DNA from: Thalassovita taeanensis
GTDB taxonomy: Bacteria; Pseudomonadota; Alphaproteobacteria; Rhodobacterales; Rhodobacteraceae
NCBI RefSeq assembly: GCF_900110775.1
Contig: NZ_FOEP01000004.1
Coordinates: forward strand, 193,538 to 257,537
Reading direction: 5' to 3'
DNA length: 64,000 bases
The notes below the pieces were generated by a model. The model was not told where the DNA came from. It was given only the letters and a program-made list of their open reading frames with translations, and did no database searches. Positions 38,920-48,559 of the stretch are shown here, piece after piece (within the stretch, counting starts at the first letter, position 1; each line of letters opens with the position of its first letter). A program made the position numbers and the translations under genes.

Positions 38920-39813
38920 ATGCCCCTGCCCTACGCCGCTCATCTCCGTTTTGTCGCCCCAGCCCGCAGCCGGTCCGAACCCTGGCGGCTGGCGCTTGGC
39001 ATCGTGATGGTCGTGGTGATCTATATCGGGCTACTTTGGGCGGTGCAGGCCATTGTCATGACGGTGCTGTCACCTGACGCCTACCTGATGTTTCGGCAAA
39101 GCACAGCACGGGGCGCGACCGCGGGCGGAGCGCTGTTCATCCTCGGCTCTTTCGCATGTCTAGCGGTTGCGATCATGGCCGTCGCGCATCAGTTGCATGG
39201 GCGCGGACCGGCCACACTGGTCGGACCGCCGCGCCTTGCTTTGCGGCAGGGCGTGACCGTCCTGCTGGGATTGACCATGCTGTTTACCGCGATCTGGCTG
39301 CTGCCCCCGTCGGAGGTCGGCCCGAGCGCGGAACAGACGCTTCCAGTACTGGATTGGGCGGTACTGCTACCGCTTTCGATCCCGGCATTGCTGATACAGA
39401 CCACAGCCGAGGAACTGGCCTTTCGGGGCTATATTCAACAGCAACTGGCGGCGCGGTTCCGATCGCCGCTCATCTGGATGGGGTTGCCAGCCTGCTTGTT
39501 TGGCCTGATGCATTACCGCCCTGAGGCCGGGGGCAATGCACCGCTGTTGATGGCATGGGCGGCACTATTCTCTCTGGCGGCGGCCGATCTGACCGCGCGG
39601 GCAGGCACACTCGGCCCAGCCATTGTACTGCATTTCGCCTCGAATGCCACGGCAATCTTGTTTGTGTCATACGACTCAAGCCTTTCAGGCCTGGCTCTGC
39701 ATCAGCAGCCGCTGGATTTGGCCGATACCGACGCCCTACGCCCGATGTTTCTGGCGGATTGCGCAACGCTTTTGCTGTGCTGGCTGACCGCTCGCCTGAT
39801 TCTGCGGCGCTAG
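38920..39813 (+). CDS. CPBP-family intramembrane glutamic protease (copy 1)
   Basis: Rce1/CAAX-like membrane protease of the CPBP (ABI) family, 297 aa with about eight hydrophobic segments. The catalytic motif EELAFR gives Glu164, Glu165 and Arg169; conserved His-containing motifs follow (FGLMHYR, HFASNATAI). Bacterial members process peptides or help in immunity and transport, with unknown substrates. A paralogue follows 10 bp downstream; the pair shares the [11 protein letters not shown] block. The ATG overlaps the end of a repeated intergenic motif region. Confidence 0.88.
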   Translation: MPLPYAAHLRFVAPARSRSEPWRLALGIVMVVVIYIGLLWAVQAIVMTVLSPDAYLMFRQSTARGATAGGALFILGSFACLAVAIMAVAHQLHGRGPATLVGPPRLALRQGVTVLLGLTMLFTAIWLLPPSEVGPSAEQTLPVLDWAVLLPLSIPALLIQTTAEELAFRGYIQQQLAARFRSPLIWMGLPACLFGLMHYRPEAGGNAPLLMAWAALFSLAAADLTARAGTLGPAIVLHFASNATAILFVSYDSSLSGLALHQQPLDLADTDALRPMFLADCATLLLCWLTARLILRR

Positions 39814-39823
39814 GAAGCTACGC

Positions 39824-40720
39824 ATGTCTTACCTGCCTCATCGCGCATTCATCTCTCCGGCGTTGCCAACTGCCGATCTACCGCGGTTGATCATTGGCGT
39901 GGTTGCAATCGAGTTGATCTATGGCCTTTGTCTTGACGTGATCGCGATCGGCCTGACGGCCCTGCCCACAGACCTGTCCAACAGCTATTACTATGGCACC
40001 ACGCCCGCTGGCCTTCTGGCGCAGCTATTGAGCTTTGGCTTTCTGGCGGGGGCCATCGCATTCGTTGCAAGGTTTCTGAACCGGCGGACGTTTCGTTCGC
40101 TGATCGGCGCGATTGGCCCTGCAGTGCATCAATTCCGGGTGACGCTTGTTGTCTGTCTGACGCTGTTTGCTGCAATTGAGTTGCTGCCGCCCTATTGGTC
40201 CACAGCCGGAGCGGAGCCCCGTTCGCCCGTGTTGTGGCTGATGCTCCTGCCACTGTCATTTGTTGCGCTGACGGTGCAGACGGCCGCCGAAGAGCTACTC
40301 TATCGCGGGTATGTGCAGCAGCAGTTGGCGGCACGGTTCAATACCCCGTGGATCTGGCTAACGCTGCCCAATCTGCTTTTCGCGACCGCTCATTGGGACA
40401 GCACTGCGGCCATGTCTGACGCCGTGCAATATATGGTCTGGGCCTTTTGTTTCGGGCTTGCCGCGTCAGACCTGACGGCGCGTACCGGTACGTTGGGGGC
40501 TGCGGTCGGCTTTCACTTAGCCAACAATCTCTATGCCTTTTTGTTTTTCGGCGAGGCCGGAAGCCCTGATTCCGGATTGGCCCTGTTGCTTTTTCCGCCC
40601 GAAGAACCACTCCTGATCCCGATCGCAGGCGATGCGCCCATTCTGTCGCTCTCACTGCTGGTCGAACTGTCAATTGTCGCCCTGATGTGGCTTGTTGCCC
40701 GCGTGGCGCTGCGCCGCTGA
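39824..40720 (+). CDS. CPBP-family intramembrane glutamic protease (copy 2)
   Basis: A 298-aa paralogue of the upstream gene, with the motif EELLYR (Glu156, Glu157, Arg161), FATAHWD and HLANNLYAF as His/Asn motifs. The start, transmembrane pattern and ends ([12 protein letters not shown], versus CWLTARLILRR in copy 1) show a tandem duplication, now well diverged. The 10-bp gap implies one transcript. The next gene accD follows with a 65-bp gap. Confidence 0.87.
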   Translation: MSYLPHRAFISPALPTADLPRLIIGVVAIELIYGLCLDVIAIGLTALPTDLSNSYYYGTTPAGLLAQLLSFGFLAGAIAFVARFLNRRTFRSLIGAIGPAVHQFRVTLVVCLTLFAAIELLPPYWSTAGAEPRSPVLWLMLLPLSFVALTVQTAAEELLYRGYVQQQLAARFNTPWIWLTLPNLLFATAHWDSTAAMSDAVQYMVWAFCFGLAASDLTARTGTLGAAVGFHLANNLYAFLFFGEAGSPDSGLALLLFPPEEPLLIPIAGDAPILSLSLLVELSIVALMWLVARVALRR

Positions 40721-40785
40721 TTGCATTTCGCTTGCGACCGGCTTATCTGACTGACCAACAACGGTCTAACGGGGGCATATCGCCA

Positions 40786-41754
40786 ATGAACTGGATCACC
40801 AATTACGTCCGCCCGCGGATCAACTCGATTTTTTCGCGCCGCGAGGTGCCCGAGAACCTGTGGACGAAATGTGACGAATGCGGAACGATGCTGTTCCACC
40901 GCGAACTGACGGACAACCTGAACGTTTGCACCACTTGCGGCCATCACATGTCGATCACGCCACGTGCCCGGTTCGAGGCGCTGTTTGACGCCGGTATTTT
41001 CTCGGAAATTTCGGTACCCGAACCGCTGACCGACCCGCTGCATTTCCGCGATCAGAAGAAATATCCCGACCGGATGAAGGCTGCGCAGAAATCCACCGGC
41101 GAGAAAGAGGCGATGCTGGTCGCCACCGGGGACATCGGCCGAACGCCAATTGTGGCCGCCGCGCAGGATTTCAGCTTCATGGGCGGATCCATGGGCATGT
41201 ATGTCGGCAACGCGATCATTGCGGCCGCCGAAGAAGCCGTGAAGCTGCAACGCCCGCTGATCCTGTTTTCCGCCGCGGGCGGCGCGCGGATGCAGGAGGG
41301 TATTTTGTCTCTGATGCAGATGCCGCGAACCACCGTGGCGGTGCAGATGCTGAAAGAGGCCGGACTGCCATATATCGTTGTGCTGACCCATCCCACGACA
41401 GGCGGCGTAACCGCTTCCTATGCGATGCTGGGCGATGTGCACATTTCCGAGCCGAACGCGCTGATCTGCTTTGCCGGGCCGCGCGTGATCGAGCAGACTA
41501 TTCGTGAAAAGCTGCCCGAAGGGTTCCAGCGGGCCGAGTATCTGCTGGATCACGGGATGCTGGACCGGGTCACTCCGCGCCCCAATATGCGCGCCGAATT
41601 GATCGGGATTGTGCGGATGCTTTTGCGGCTGCCGCCCGCAGTCATGGGCGATCTACCCGCGCCTGCAGCGGAAACGGAAGTCGCTGGCGCGCCGCTGACT
41701 GATACGGAGATGCCCAAGGCGCCCCCCGCGACCGCACCTGCCACGAAAAAATGA
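40786..41754 (+). CDS. accD: acetyl-CoA carboxylase carboxyltransferase beta subunit
   Basis: Transfers the carboxyl group from carboxybiotin to acetyl-CoA with AccA, the committed step of fatty-acid synthesis. It is 322 aa. The zinc ribbon is Cys29, Cys32, Cys48 and Cys51, followed by the crotonase-like core ([47 protein letters not shown]). A Pro/Ala-rich tail of about 40 residues closes it. The ATG at 40786 is used although an in-frame reading starts at 40687 inside the preceding gene. It overlaps folC by 4 nt. Confidence 0.98.
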   Translation: MNWITNYVRPRINSIFSRREVPENLWTKCDECGTMLFHRELTDNLNVCTTCGHHMSITPRARFEALFDAGIFSEISVPEPLTDPLHFRDQKKYPDRMKAAQKSTGEKEAMLVATGDIGRTPIVAAAQDFSFMGGSMGMYVGNAIIAAAEEAVKLQRPLILFSAAGGARMQEGILSLMQMPRTTVAVQMLKEAGLPYIVVLTHPTTGGVTASYAMLGDVHISEPNALICFAGPRVIEQTIREKLPEGFQRAEYLLDHGMLDRVTPRPNMRAELIGIVRMLLRLPPAVMGDLPAPAAETEVAGAPLTDTEMPKAPPATAPATKK

Positions 41755-43025
41755 ACACGCCCACATCCGACGCCATTCTTGCCCGGATGATGGCGCTGCA
41801 TCCCAAAATCATTGATCTGACGCTGGACCGAATGTGGCGGCTTCTGGCGGCACTGGGCGATCCGCAGGACCATTTGCCACCGGTGATCCATATTGCGGGT
41901 ACCAATGGCAAAGGCAGTACGCAGGCTATGATCCGTGCCGGGCTTGAGGCCGCAGGCAAGAACGTGCACGCTTATACCTCGCCGCATCTGGCGCGGTTTC
42001 ACGAGCGTATCCGGCTGGCTGGCGCATTAATTGACGAGGCCCACCTGACCGCGCTGCTGGATGAATGTTACGCCGCCAACAAGGGCGAGACGATCACCTA
42101 TTTCGAGATCACGACTTGCGCCGCGCTGCTGGGGTTTGCGCGGGTTCCGGCGGATTACACGTTGCTTGAGGTTGGCCTTGGCGGACGGTTGGATGCGACC
42201 AACGTGATTGCCCGCCCAGCATTAACGATCATCACCCCGGTCTCGATTGATCATGAAGCATTTCTTGGAGATACGCTGAGCAAGATTGCCGGGGAAAAGG
42301 CAGGAATCCTCAAGCGCGGCGTGCCCTGTGTTGTCGGCCCACAGCCCGACGAGGCCATGGATGTGATCGAGGCCAAAGCGTCGCGACTGGGAGCCCCTTT
42401 GTTGGCCCATGGGCAGCACTGGCACTGTTTTGAAGAACGTGGACGGATGGTGTTTCAGGATGAGGCTGGCTTGCTGGACCTGCCGCTGCCCAACCTGCCC
42501 GGTGCTCATCAGATCCAGAATGCCGGGGCGGCCATTGCAGCGCTGCGCCAGCTCGGCCAGACCGAACAGGCAGCTGAGGCTGCGGTAAGCCGCGCGTTCT
42601 GGCCCGCGCGAATGCAGCGATTGCGGCAAGGGCCTTTGGTAGAAGCTGCGCCGGAGGCCGAACTGTGGCTGGATGGCGGGCACAATCCCGCTGCCGGGCT
42701 GGCGCTGGCGGCGCATCTGGCGACATTGCCGAAACGGCCGACCTATCTGATTTGCGGAATGCTGAACACAAAGGACATTACCGGATATCTGTCGCCGATG
42801 GCACCGCATGTGGCCGGTTTGACCGCTGTGTCGATTCCCGGTGAGTCCAATACCCTGCCCGCCGAAACGACTGCCAAGGCCGCCACCCGCGCCGGAATAA
42901 GCGCAAGCACCGCCGACAGCGTAACGCGGGCGCTGATGGCGATTACCACGCGGGAGCCGAGGGCGCGTATTCTGATTTGCGGCTCGCTGTACCTGGCGGG
43001 CCACGTGCTGAGGGAAAACGGCTAA
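41751..43025 (+). CDS. folC: bifunctional dihydrofolate / folylpolyglutamate synthase
   Basis: Mur-ligase-family enzyme of 424 aa that adds glutamate to dihydropteroate and to reduced folates. The P-loop is AGTNGKGST (ending at residue 57), with the family blocks [43 protein letters not shown] and WLDGGHNPA. Its start overlaps the accD stop, the common accD-folC arrangement. A putative sRNA gene and a strong terminator follow within 260 bp. Confidence 0.97.
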   Translation: MNTPTSDAILARMMALHPKIIDLTLDRMWRLLAALGDPQDHLPPVIHIAGTNGKGSTQAMIRAGLEAAGKNVHAYTSPHLARFHERIRLAGALIDEAHLTALLDECYAANKGETITYFEITTCAALLGFARVPADYTLLEVGLGGRLDATNVIARPALTIITPVSIDHEAFLGDTLSKIAGEKAGILKRGVPCVVGPQPDEAMDVIEAKASRLGAPLLAHGQHWHCFEERGRMVFQDEAGLLDLPLPNLPGAHQIQNAGAAIAALRQLGQTEQAAEAAVSRAFWPARMQRLRQGPLVEAAPEAELWLDGGHNPAAGLALAAHLATLPKRPTYLICGMLNTKDITGYLSPMAPHVAGLTAVSIPGESNTLPAETTAKAATRAGISASTADSVTRALMAITTREPRARILICGSLYLAGHVLRENG

Positions 43026-43126
43026 ACCTGTACCCGGCTGAATTTGGTGCCACGCTCGTCTGACAGGCACCCGCGCGGGCTTCGCAAGGTCATGCAGCCG
43101 ATTCGAAGAAAAACGAATCACCGCTG

Positions 43127-43156
43127 TTGACTGATTCGCAGCGATTCGCCTATGGT
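43127..43156 (+). promoter_or_regulatory. sigma-70 promoter with GATTCG repeats, upstream of candidate sRNA
   Basis: TTGACT (43127-43132) and TATGGT (43151-43156) are 18 nt apart. GATTCG occurs twice in the spacer, at 43133 and 43143, exactly 10 bp apart, and again upstream at 43100 with an inverted CGAATC at 43114. The same hexamer on one face of the helix suggests an operator. Predicted start near 43163. Confidence 0.6.
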
Positions 43157-43162
43157 CGAAAC

Positions 43163-43282
43163 AAGATGTTTTGTGGCGATATGGTCGCCCTTCCGCAGGC
43201 ACAAGCGATCAAGCAGTGCCACAGGAAAACAAGGTTGGCAGGCAGGCAAATCAGAGGGGCCGATTCAACGGCCCCCTTTTTT
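43163..43282 (+). ncRNA. candidate structured small RNA (about 120 nt)
   Basis: Between the convergent folC and zapE genes, from a predicted start at 43163 to a terminator at 43282. Three hairpins are visible: GGCGA-TATGG-TCGCC (43175-43189), GGCAC...GTGCC (43198-43220) and the terminator stem (43256-43275). No ORF of note, no SRP tetraloop region and no 6S-like long rod is seen, so I cannot name a family. The evidence is promoter, structure and terminator; transcription is unproven. Confidence 0.5.
43256..43282 (+). terminator. strong Rho-independent terminator
   Basis: GGGGCCG pairs with CGGCCCC over a 6-nt loop (ATTCAA) and is followed by C and TTTTTT (43277-43282). It ends plus-strand transcription before zapE (opposite strand) and closes the candidate sRNA; folC transcripts would also stop here. 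Confidence 0.9.
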
Positions 43283-43299
43283 CCGACTACTTATTCAGC

Positions 43300-44361
43300 C
43301 TAGGCGTCGGTCGCCCATTCTTCGGACTGCATCTCACGTAGGCGGCTGGCCGTGCGCTCAAATTCGAACACGCCTTCACCTTCGAGATAAAGGCTTTCTG
43401 GATCCGCTGCGGCAGAACAGATCAAACGAACTTTGGCCTCATAGAGCGCGTCGATCAGAGTGACGAAGCGTTTGGCCTCGTTGAAATTGTTGCGGCCCAG
43501 GCAAGGGATGTTTTCCAGCACCAGCACTTTGATAGCATCTGCGAGAGCCAGATAATCCGCGGCACCCAGCATCCGGCCGCACAGGTCATAGAATGAAGCA
43601 CGCGCAACGCCGTTGCGGAAGGCGGGGATTTCTACCTCGCGGCCTTTGACTTTCAGCACCAGTGGCGCGGCGTCGCCACCGCTGAGGTGTTCCCAAACTT
43701 GCTGGATGGAGTGGCGTGCGCTATCGTCAATGGGCGTGAAATAAACCGGGGCGCCGCTCAGGCGATCTTGGCGATAATCGCGCGGGCTGATCAATTCCCA
43801 TACCACCATCTGCTGCTTCAATATCTCGATGAAGGGCAGGAACAGCTGCCGGTTCAGACCGTTTTTGTACAGATCATCAGGCAGGCGGTTACTGGTGGTG
43901 ACCACCACCACGCCCGCTTTGAACAAAGCCTCAAACAGCCGCCCGACGATCATCGCATCGGTGATATCGGTGATCTGCATCTCATCAAAAGCCAAGACTT
44001 TGACCTCGGCCGCAACTTTGGCGGCGACCGGGGCCAGAGAATCCTCGATGCCGGATTGTCGGGCGGCGTGCATTGCGGTGTGGATTTCCTGCATGAAGGC
44101 GTGAAAATGTACGCGCCGTGCGGGCACATCGAGATGCTCGATGAACAGATCCATCAGCATGGATTTTCCGCGCCCCACGCCCCCCCAGAGGTACAGCCCC
44201 TGTGGCGGGGGCGGTGCCTTCCGGAACAGCCCCTTTTTCACCGGCGTATTCACCGCCGCGTGAATACGTTCGAACTCTGGCAGAACGGCCTCTTGGGCGG
44301 GGTCTGCGTGGTACTCGCCGCGAGCCACACGGGCCGCGTATGTTTCCTGGATGCGCGTCAT
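43300..44361 (-). CDS. zapE: AFG1/ZapE-family ATPase
   Basis: A 353-aa AAA+-like ATPase. The P-loop is GGVGRGKS (60-67), and KVLAFDEMQITD is the Walker B; VVVTTSNRLPDDLYKNGLNRQLFLPFI follows as sensor 1 region. Bacterial ZapE associates with the Z-ring, and mitochondrial AFG1 helps turn over respiratory-chain subunits. The start at 44361 fits the conserved MTRIQETYAARVARGE; the extension to 44391 is possible. It converges on the candidate sRNA region. Confidence 0.94.
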   Translation of the reverse strand: MTRIQETYAARVARGEYHADPAQEAVLPEFERIHAAVNTPVKKGLFRKAPPPPQGLYLWGGVGRGKSMLMDLFIEHLDVPARRVHFHAFMQEIHTAMHAARQSGIEDSLAPVAAKVAAEVKVLAFDEMQITDITDAMIVGRLFEALFKAGVVVVTTSNRLPDDLYKNGLNRQLFLPFIEILKQQMVVWELISPRDYRQDRLSGAPVYFTPIDDSARHSIQQVWEHLSGGDAAPLVLKVKGREVEIPAFRNGVARASFYDLCGRMLGAADYLALADAIKVLVLENIPCLGRNNFNEAKRFVTLIDALYEAKVRLICSAAADPESLYLEGEGVFEFERTASRLREMQSEEWATDA

Positions 44362-44571
44362 GCCCACGGCATACCGCGCTGCCGCGACCAAGGAAAGGTG
44401 GGCTGTTCACTTGGCACCGCTTCGGGACGGATTGCGGCATCTGGTCACTTGAAAGGGCATTCTGACATCACGATGTGTTCAACAAGTGCTACGCCCGACG
44501 CCAAAGCGGTTGGCCCGGATGTGAGTGAACCGCCTAATTTTTGCAGCGCCACCACCATTTTGGAGAAAACC

Positions 44572-45378
44572 ATGAACAAGTTCGTAGTCACAATTTTTCC
44601 CGACGAGAAAACCGCATATGAAGGGTTCCGCGCACTGCAGGAGCTGAGCGAAGAAGGTAGCATTTCGCTGTTCAGCAATGCCGTGGTGCTAAAAGACGCC
44701 GAAGGCGCAATCGAGGTCAAGAACGTGCAGACCGAAGGCCCGCTTGGGACGGCCATTGGCGCCGTTCTGGGCGGGCTTGTTGGACTGCTGGCCGGACCGA
44801 TTGGGGCGGTGGCTGGTCTGGCAGGCGGGGTCATGGCAGGTGGTTTGTACGACCTATATAATGTTGGCGTGTCGAACACTTTCGTCAAATCTATCACCGA
44901 TGAGCTAAGCCCAGGCAAGGCTGCGGTTATTGCCGAGGTGGCTGAAACATGGATGACCCCACTCGATACCCGGATGGAGGCGTTGGGCGGCATTGTCGTA
45001 CGGAGCTTTCGTCACGATGTCGAAGACCAGCAGATCACGCGTGAAATTGACGTACAAAGCGCCGAATATCATCGGTTGAAATCTGCCGTCAGCCATAAAG
45101 CAATCGAAACCGAGGGGAACCTGCAGGTGCGCTTGGACGCGACCAAGAAGACGCTGAAAAACCTTGCTCACAAGGCCGAAGAAAAGATCGGAACCCTGAA
45201 AGAAGAGTTAGAGGTTCGCGCCGAGATCATGGAAAAACAGGCCAAGAAAACCTCGGGCGATGTTCAAAAACGCGTGGGTGAGCAACTCGCGGAGTTGAAA
45301 GATGATTACGAGAGCCGTCGTGACAAACTTGAAGCGACGGCGAAAAAGGCACGTGACGCGCTGAAAAGGGACGACTGA
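44572..45378 (+). CDS. DUF1269 membrane-hairpin protein with coiled-coil tail
   Basis: A 268-aa protein. The N-terminal ferredoxin-like/DUF1269 domain begins MNKFVVTIFPDEKTAYEGFRALQ, with a hydrophobic Gly/Ala-rich hairpin at about residues 60-95 (GAVLGGLVGLLAGPIGAVAGLAGGVMAGG). The second half (about 185-268) is a Lys/Glu-rich helical coiled coil (KKTLKNLAHKAEEKIGTLKEELEVRAE). GGAG is 6 nt before the ATG, and the long upstream reading from 43687 belongs to zapE's opposite strand. The family is often stress-associated; function unknown. A 13-bp inverted repeat follows its stop. Confidence 0.85.
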   Translation: MNKFVVTIFPDEKTAYEGFRALQELSEEGSISLFSNAVVLKDAEGAIEVKNVQTEGPLGTAIGAVLGGLVGLLAGPIGAVAGLAGGVMAGGLYDLYNVGVSNTFVKSITDELSPGKAAVIAEVAETWMTPLDTRMEALGGIVVRSFRHDVEDQQITREIDVQSAEYHRLKSAVSHKAIETEGNLQVRLDATKKTLKNLAHKAEEKIGTLKEELEVRAEIMEKQAKKTSGDVQKRVGEQLAELKDDYESRRDKLEATAKKARDALKRDD

Positions 45379-45379
45379 G

Positions 45380-45426
45380 AGTAACACCCAGCATCCCGGA
45401 TACAGTTCTTGGCGCTGGGTGTTACT
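45380..45426 (+). terminator. 13-bp inverted repeat after the DUF1269 gene
   Basis: AGTAACACCCAGC (45380-45392) and GCTGGGTGTTACT (45414-45426) form a perfect 13-bp stem with a 21-nt loop, just after the stop at 45378. Few T residues follow (GATTTC), so it is either a Rho-independent terminator of modest strength or an mRNA 3' stabiliser. Confidence 0.6.
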
Positions 45427-45489
45427 GATTTCACGAATTGACGTTATGGGTGTTTGGCCTACTGTGCCCCTTCGCACAGGAGTTTCCCA

Positions 45490-46728
45490 ATGGATCGCAA
45501 AATCCCGCTTTTCACCCCCGTACTGATCGTGGGCTGCATCATCATTCTGGTCAATTTTGCGATCAGGGCCAGCTTTGGCATGTTCCAGATTCCAATTGCG
45601 CAGGAATTTGGCTGGCTACGTGCCGAATTTTCGCTCGCAATCGCGATTCAGAACCTGGCGTGGGGGTTTGGGCAGCCGCTGTTCGCCGCCCTGGCCGAGA
45701 AGATCGGGGACCGCAAGGCAATCGTTTTAGGGGCGATGACCTATGCGGCGGGGCTGGTGCTATCTTCGTTTGCCGTCACGCCGCAGGCCCATCAGCTCTA
45801 TGAGGTGCTGGTCGGATTTGGCATTGCGGGCACCGGTTTTGGCGTCATTCTGGCGGTTGTTGGCCGGGCATCGTCGAACGAAAATCGCTCGATGTCTCTG
45901 GCGATCGCGACGGCTGCGGGATCTGCGGGGCAGATTTTCGGCGCGCCAGTGGCCGAGTGGCTGCTTGGGTTCCTCAGCTGGCAAAACGTATTCTTGATCT
46001 TTGCCGCTGCGATCATCCTTGTGATGGCGTTTTTGCCCCTGATGCGTAGCCCGAAACCCACCGCGTCGCGGTCTGAGGTCGAAGAAAGCATGGGGCGTAT
46101 TGTGTCGCGCACGCTGCGGGACCCGTCCTACGCGATGATCTTTCTTGGCTTTTTCTCTTGCGGGTATCAGTTGGCGTTTATCACCGCGCATTTCCCGGCA
46201 TTCGTGACCGAGATGTGCGGCCCTATTCTTCCAGGTGGGGCGCTGCACTCGCTGGGGATCACAAGCACCTCAGCGCTGGGGGCGGTGTCGATTGCGGTGA
46301 TCGGATCGGCCAATATTGCGGGCACATTGCTAGCCGGGTGGCTAGGAAATCGATATTCGAAGAAGTACCTGCTGGCGACGATATATGCGTTGCGCACGGT
46401 GGTTGGCGCCGCGTTCATCCTAACCCCGATAACCCCGGTGACGGTGCTGATATTCTCAGTCGCGATGGGCTCGCTATGGTTGGCGACGGTGCCGCTGACC
46501 TCGGCTTTGATCGCGCAACTGTATGGGCTGCGGTATATGGGCACGCTATATGGCATCGTGTTTTTCAGCCATCAGCTGGGCAGCTTCATGGGCGTCTGGT
46601 TGGGGGGGCGGATGTATGACCTCTATGGCAACTACACCACAGTTTGGTGGATTGGGGTCGGTGTCGGGGCGTTTTCGGCCCTCGTGCATTTGCCAGTTCA
46701 AGAAAAACGGTCGCCGCTGGCGGCTTAG
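45490..46728 (+). CDS. MFS transporter
   Basis: Major facilitator of 412 aa with twelve predicted transmembrane segments. Motifs include FGQPLFAALAEKIGDRKAIVLG (the loop 2-3 motif A, with GxxxDRxGxR-like charge pattern) and IAGTLLAGWLGNRYSKKYLL in the second half. The Gly/Phe-rich N-terminal helix resembles the OFA/monocarboxylate-type branch, but substrate is not readable. The ATG at 45490 has AGGAG 7 nt upstream. Its stop overlaps the convergent alpha/beta hydrolase by 4 bp. Confidence 0.9.
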   Translation: MDRKIPLFTPVLIVGCIIILVNFAIRASFGMFQIPIAQEFGWLRAEFSLAIAIQNLAWGFGQPLFAALAEKIGDRKAIVLGAMTYAAGLVLSSFAVTPQAHQLYEVLVGFGIAGTGFGVILAVVGRASSNENRSMSLAIATAAGSAGQIFGAPVAEWLLGFLSWQNVFLIFAAAIILVMAFLPLMRSPKPTASRSEVEESMGRIVSRTLRDPSYAMIFLGFFSCGYQLAFITAHFPAFVTEMCGPILPGGALHSLGITSTSALGAVSIAVIGSANIAGTLLAGWLGNRYSKKYLLATIYALRTVVGAAFILTPITPVTVLIFSVAMGSLWLATVPLTSALIAQLYGLRYMGTLYGIVFFSHQLGSFMGVWLGGRMYDLYGNYTTVWWIGVGVGAFSALVHLPVQEKRSPLAA

Positions 46729-47645
46729 GCTTCTGCCACATCTGCAGCGATGGCATCCACGACCTGATCCGTATGCGTATAGGTCAGGCCATGGCCAGCG
46801 CCGTCAATAACCTCGTGCCGGGCGGCGTGGTTCCATTGCGCCAGAACGCCCATGGCGCGGATCGGAATTGCGCTGTCATCACGCCCCCAGACCGCAAGCA
46901 CCGGCACGCCTGCCGCACCAATGGCGCGATGCTCGGCCTCCAGCGGGGTGCTGAGCATGCCGCGCAGCGAGGACAGGATCGCAGGCACGAAACCGCAATA
47001 AGTCAGTTCGTTTTGCTGCTTGTCCACGATCCGCTCGACCGAGCTGGGCAGGGCGCGTTCCGCCTCGGTGCCTTTGCGGTGATTGCGCGCAAAGAATGTC
47101 AGCATTAACCAGTCGCCAAGGATCGGAACATTGCGGGTGATCTTGGCAAGCAGCCCAAGATCATGCCCCATGCCCGCAGGCGCCAGCAGGATCAGACGGC
47201 GGATCCGACCGGGGTGTTCGGCAGCAAAGGCCGTGGAAATCGCGCCGCCCATCGAATACCCCAACAACGTGATGTCATCTGCCACGCCTTCGGTCGCCAG
47301 TAGGTCTTCGAGTTGACGCAGGAAAAATGCGCGGTCCTGAAGCCCTTTGGGCCGGTCCGAAAAGCCCCGACCGTAGAGGTCATAGATCAGCACCTGAAAA
47401 CCCATCGCAGCCAGTCCTTTGGCAACCCCCTCCCACACGAACGAGGGAGTTGTCAGACCGTGCACACAGACCGCCACCGGACCGCGTTCCGGCCCGATCC
47501 AGCGAAAGTGCGTGATCCCCTGCGACAGGTTGACGAACTCGCCGGGCGCCTGTTCGCGGGCGCGGGCATTCATCGGTTGTTTCAGCGCTTCGCGCACGAA
47601 AGGCGCTACCAGAATAAGCGCAAGAACGCCAAGGGTCCATGTCAT
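46725..47645 (-). CDS. alpha/beta hydrolase
   Basis: A 306-aa alpha/beta-fold hydrolase with a hydrophobic N-terminal segment (TWTLGVLALILVAPFV) that may anchor it. Oxyanion motif CVHGLTTPSFVWEG, nucleophile elbow GYSMGGAIS, catalytic His in DGAGHGLTYTH and Asp in WGRDDSAI. Probably an esterase or lipase-like enzyme; substrate unknown. The last gene of an overlapping minus-strand series that starts with S-formylglutathione hydrolase. Confidence 0.9.
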   Translation of the reverse strand: MTWTLGVLALILVAPFVREALKQPMNARAREQAPGEFVNLSQGITHFRWIGPERGPVAVCVHGLTTPSFVWEGVAKGLAAMGFQVLIYDLYGRGFSDRPKGLQDRAFFLRQLEDLLATEGVADDITLLGYSMGGAISTAFAAEHPGRIRRLILLAPAGMGHDLGLLAKITRNVPILGDWLMLTFFARNHRKGTEAERALPSSVERIVDKQQNELTYCGFVPAILSSLRGMLSTPLEAEHRAIGAAGVPVLAVWGRDDSAIPIRAMGVLAQWNHAARHEVIDGAGHGLTYTHTDQVVDAIAADVAEA

Positions 47646-48559
47646 CGAGCAGCTCTCCAGCGGTCCAGGATATAGCGGCTGGTCATCAGGTCCAGATGCG
47701 CACCGCCGCCGTTTTTGAACAGGGTGATTTCTTCGGCGGTTTGGCGGAGGAACTGAGCAGGCTGATAGTAGTCAGCCACGAGGTGATCGCGAGAGATCAC
47801 GCCCCGATCCAGAGGAATTTTGACCTCGCCGATATGACCAACTGTGGTGTCAAAACTGTCAACGAAAACGCGGGCACGGGCGATGGCATCGTCATCGGCC
47901 TCGCGCATATCGGGGCGGTAGGCGCCGATCAGGTCGATATGCTGACCGGGACGCAGCCACGCGCCTTTCAGCAACGGCTCCGTGCTCATGGTGGCCGAGG
48001 TGACGATGTCAGCGGCACGCACGGCAGTTTCCAGATCGTCGGCCACGGCCATCCCCGGATACTCTGCGGCCATCGCTTCGGCATTGGCGCGGGTGCGGTT
48101 CCAGACGGTAAAATGCGCCTGCGGGAAGGCCGCGCCATAAGCGTCACGCAGCGAACGGCCAACGGTCCCCGCGCCGACAATCAAGATCTCGCGGCTGTCA
48201 GGGCGTGCCAGACGGGTCGCGGCCAGCAGGCTGTCGCCCGCAGTTTTCCATTTGGTGACAAGGTGGAAATCCACCAACGCCTCAAGCATGCCATCGCTGT
48301 CGGAATACAGACTGACCGCCCCGTTGACCATCGGCTTGCCCTGTGCGGGATTGCCGGGAAACACAGTGGCAGATTTGACCGCCAACCCCAACCCATCGAT
48401 CCACGCAGCGCGGTTGAGCAACGTGTCGGGTGTGCGGTACAAGAAAGTATCAGCAATTTCGGCCTTGGGCAGCGTATGCCCAACCGCAAGCGCCTGTGTC
48501 AGGCCGATCCAGTCGAGCAGGGCTTCGCCCTCTGCAAAGGGAATGATGGGAAAACTCAT
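47642..48559 (-). CDS. ornithine cyclodeaminase / mu-crystallin family protein
   Basis: An NAD(P)-binding protein of 305 aa. The Rossmann motif is GAGTVGRSLRDAYGAAFP, and the family's substrate-side region is TVFPGNPAQGKPMVNGAVSLYSDSDGMLEALVD. The family contains ornithine cyclodeaminases, alanine dehydrogenases, tauropine and ketimine reductases, so only the class can be stated. It overlaps the hydrolase before and the HAD gene after it by 4 nt each. Confidence 0.9.
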   Translation of the reverse strand: MSFPIIPFAEGEALLDWIGLTQALAVGHTLPKAEIADTFLYRTPDTLLNRAAWIDGLGLAVKSATVFPGNPAQGKPMVNGAVSLYSDSDGMLEALVDFHLVTKWKTAGDSLLAATRLARPDSREILIVGAGTVGRSLRDAYGAAFPQAHFTVWNRTRANAEAMAAEYPGMAVADDLETAVRAADIVTSATMSTEPLLKGAWLRPGQHIDLIGAYRPDMREADDDAIARARVFVDSFDTTVGHIGEVKIPLDRGVISRDHLVADYYQPAQFLRQTAEEITLFKNGGGAHLDLMTSRYILDRWRAAR

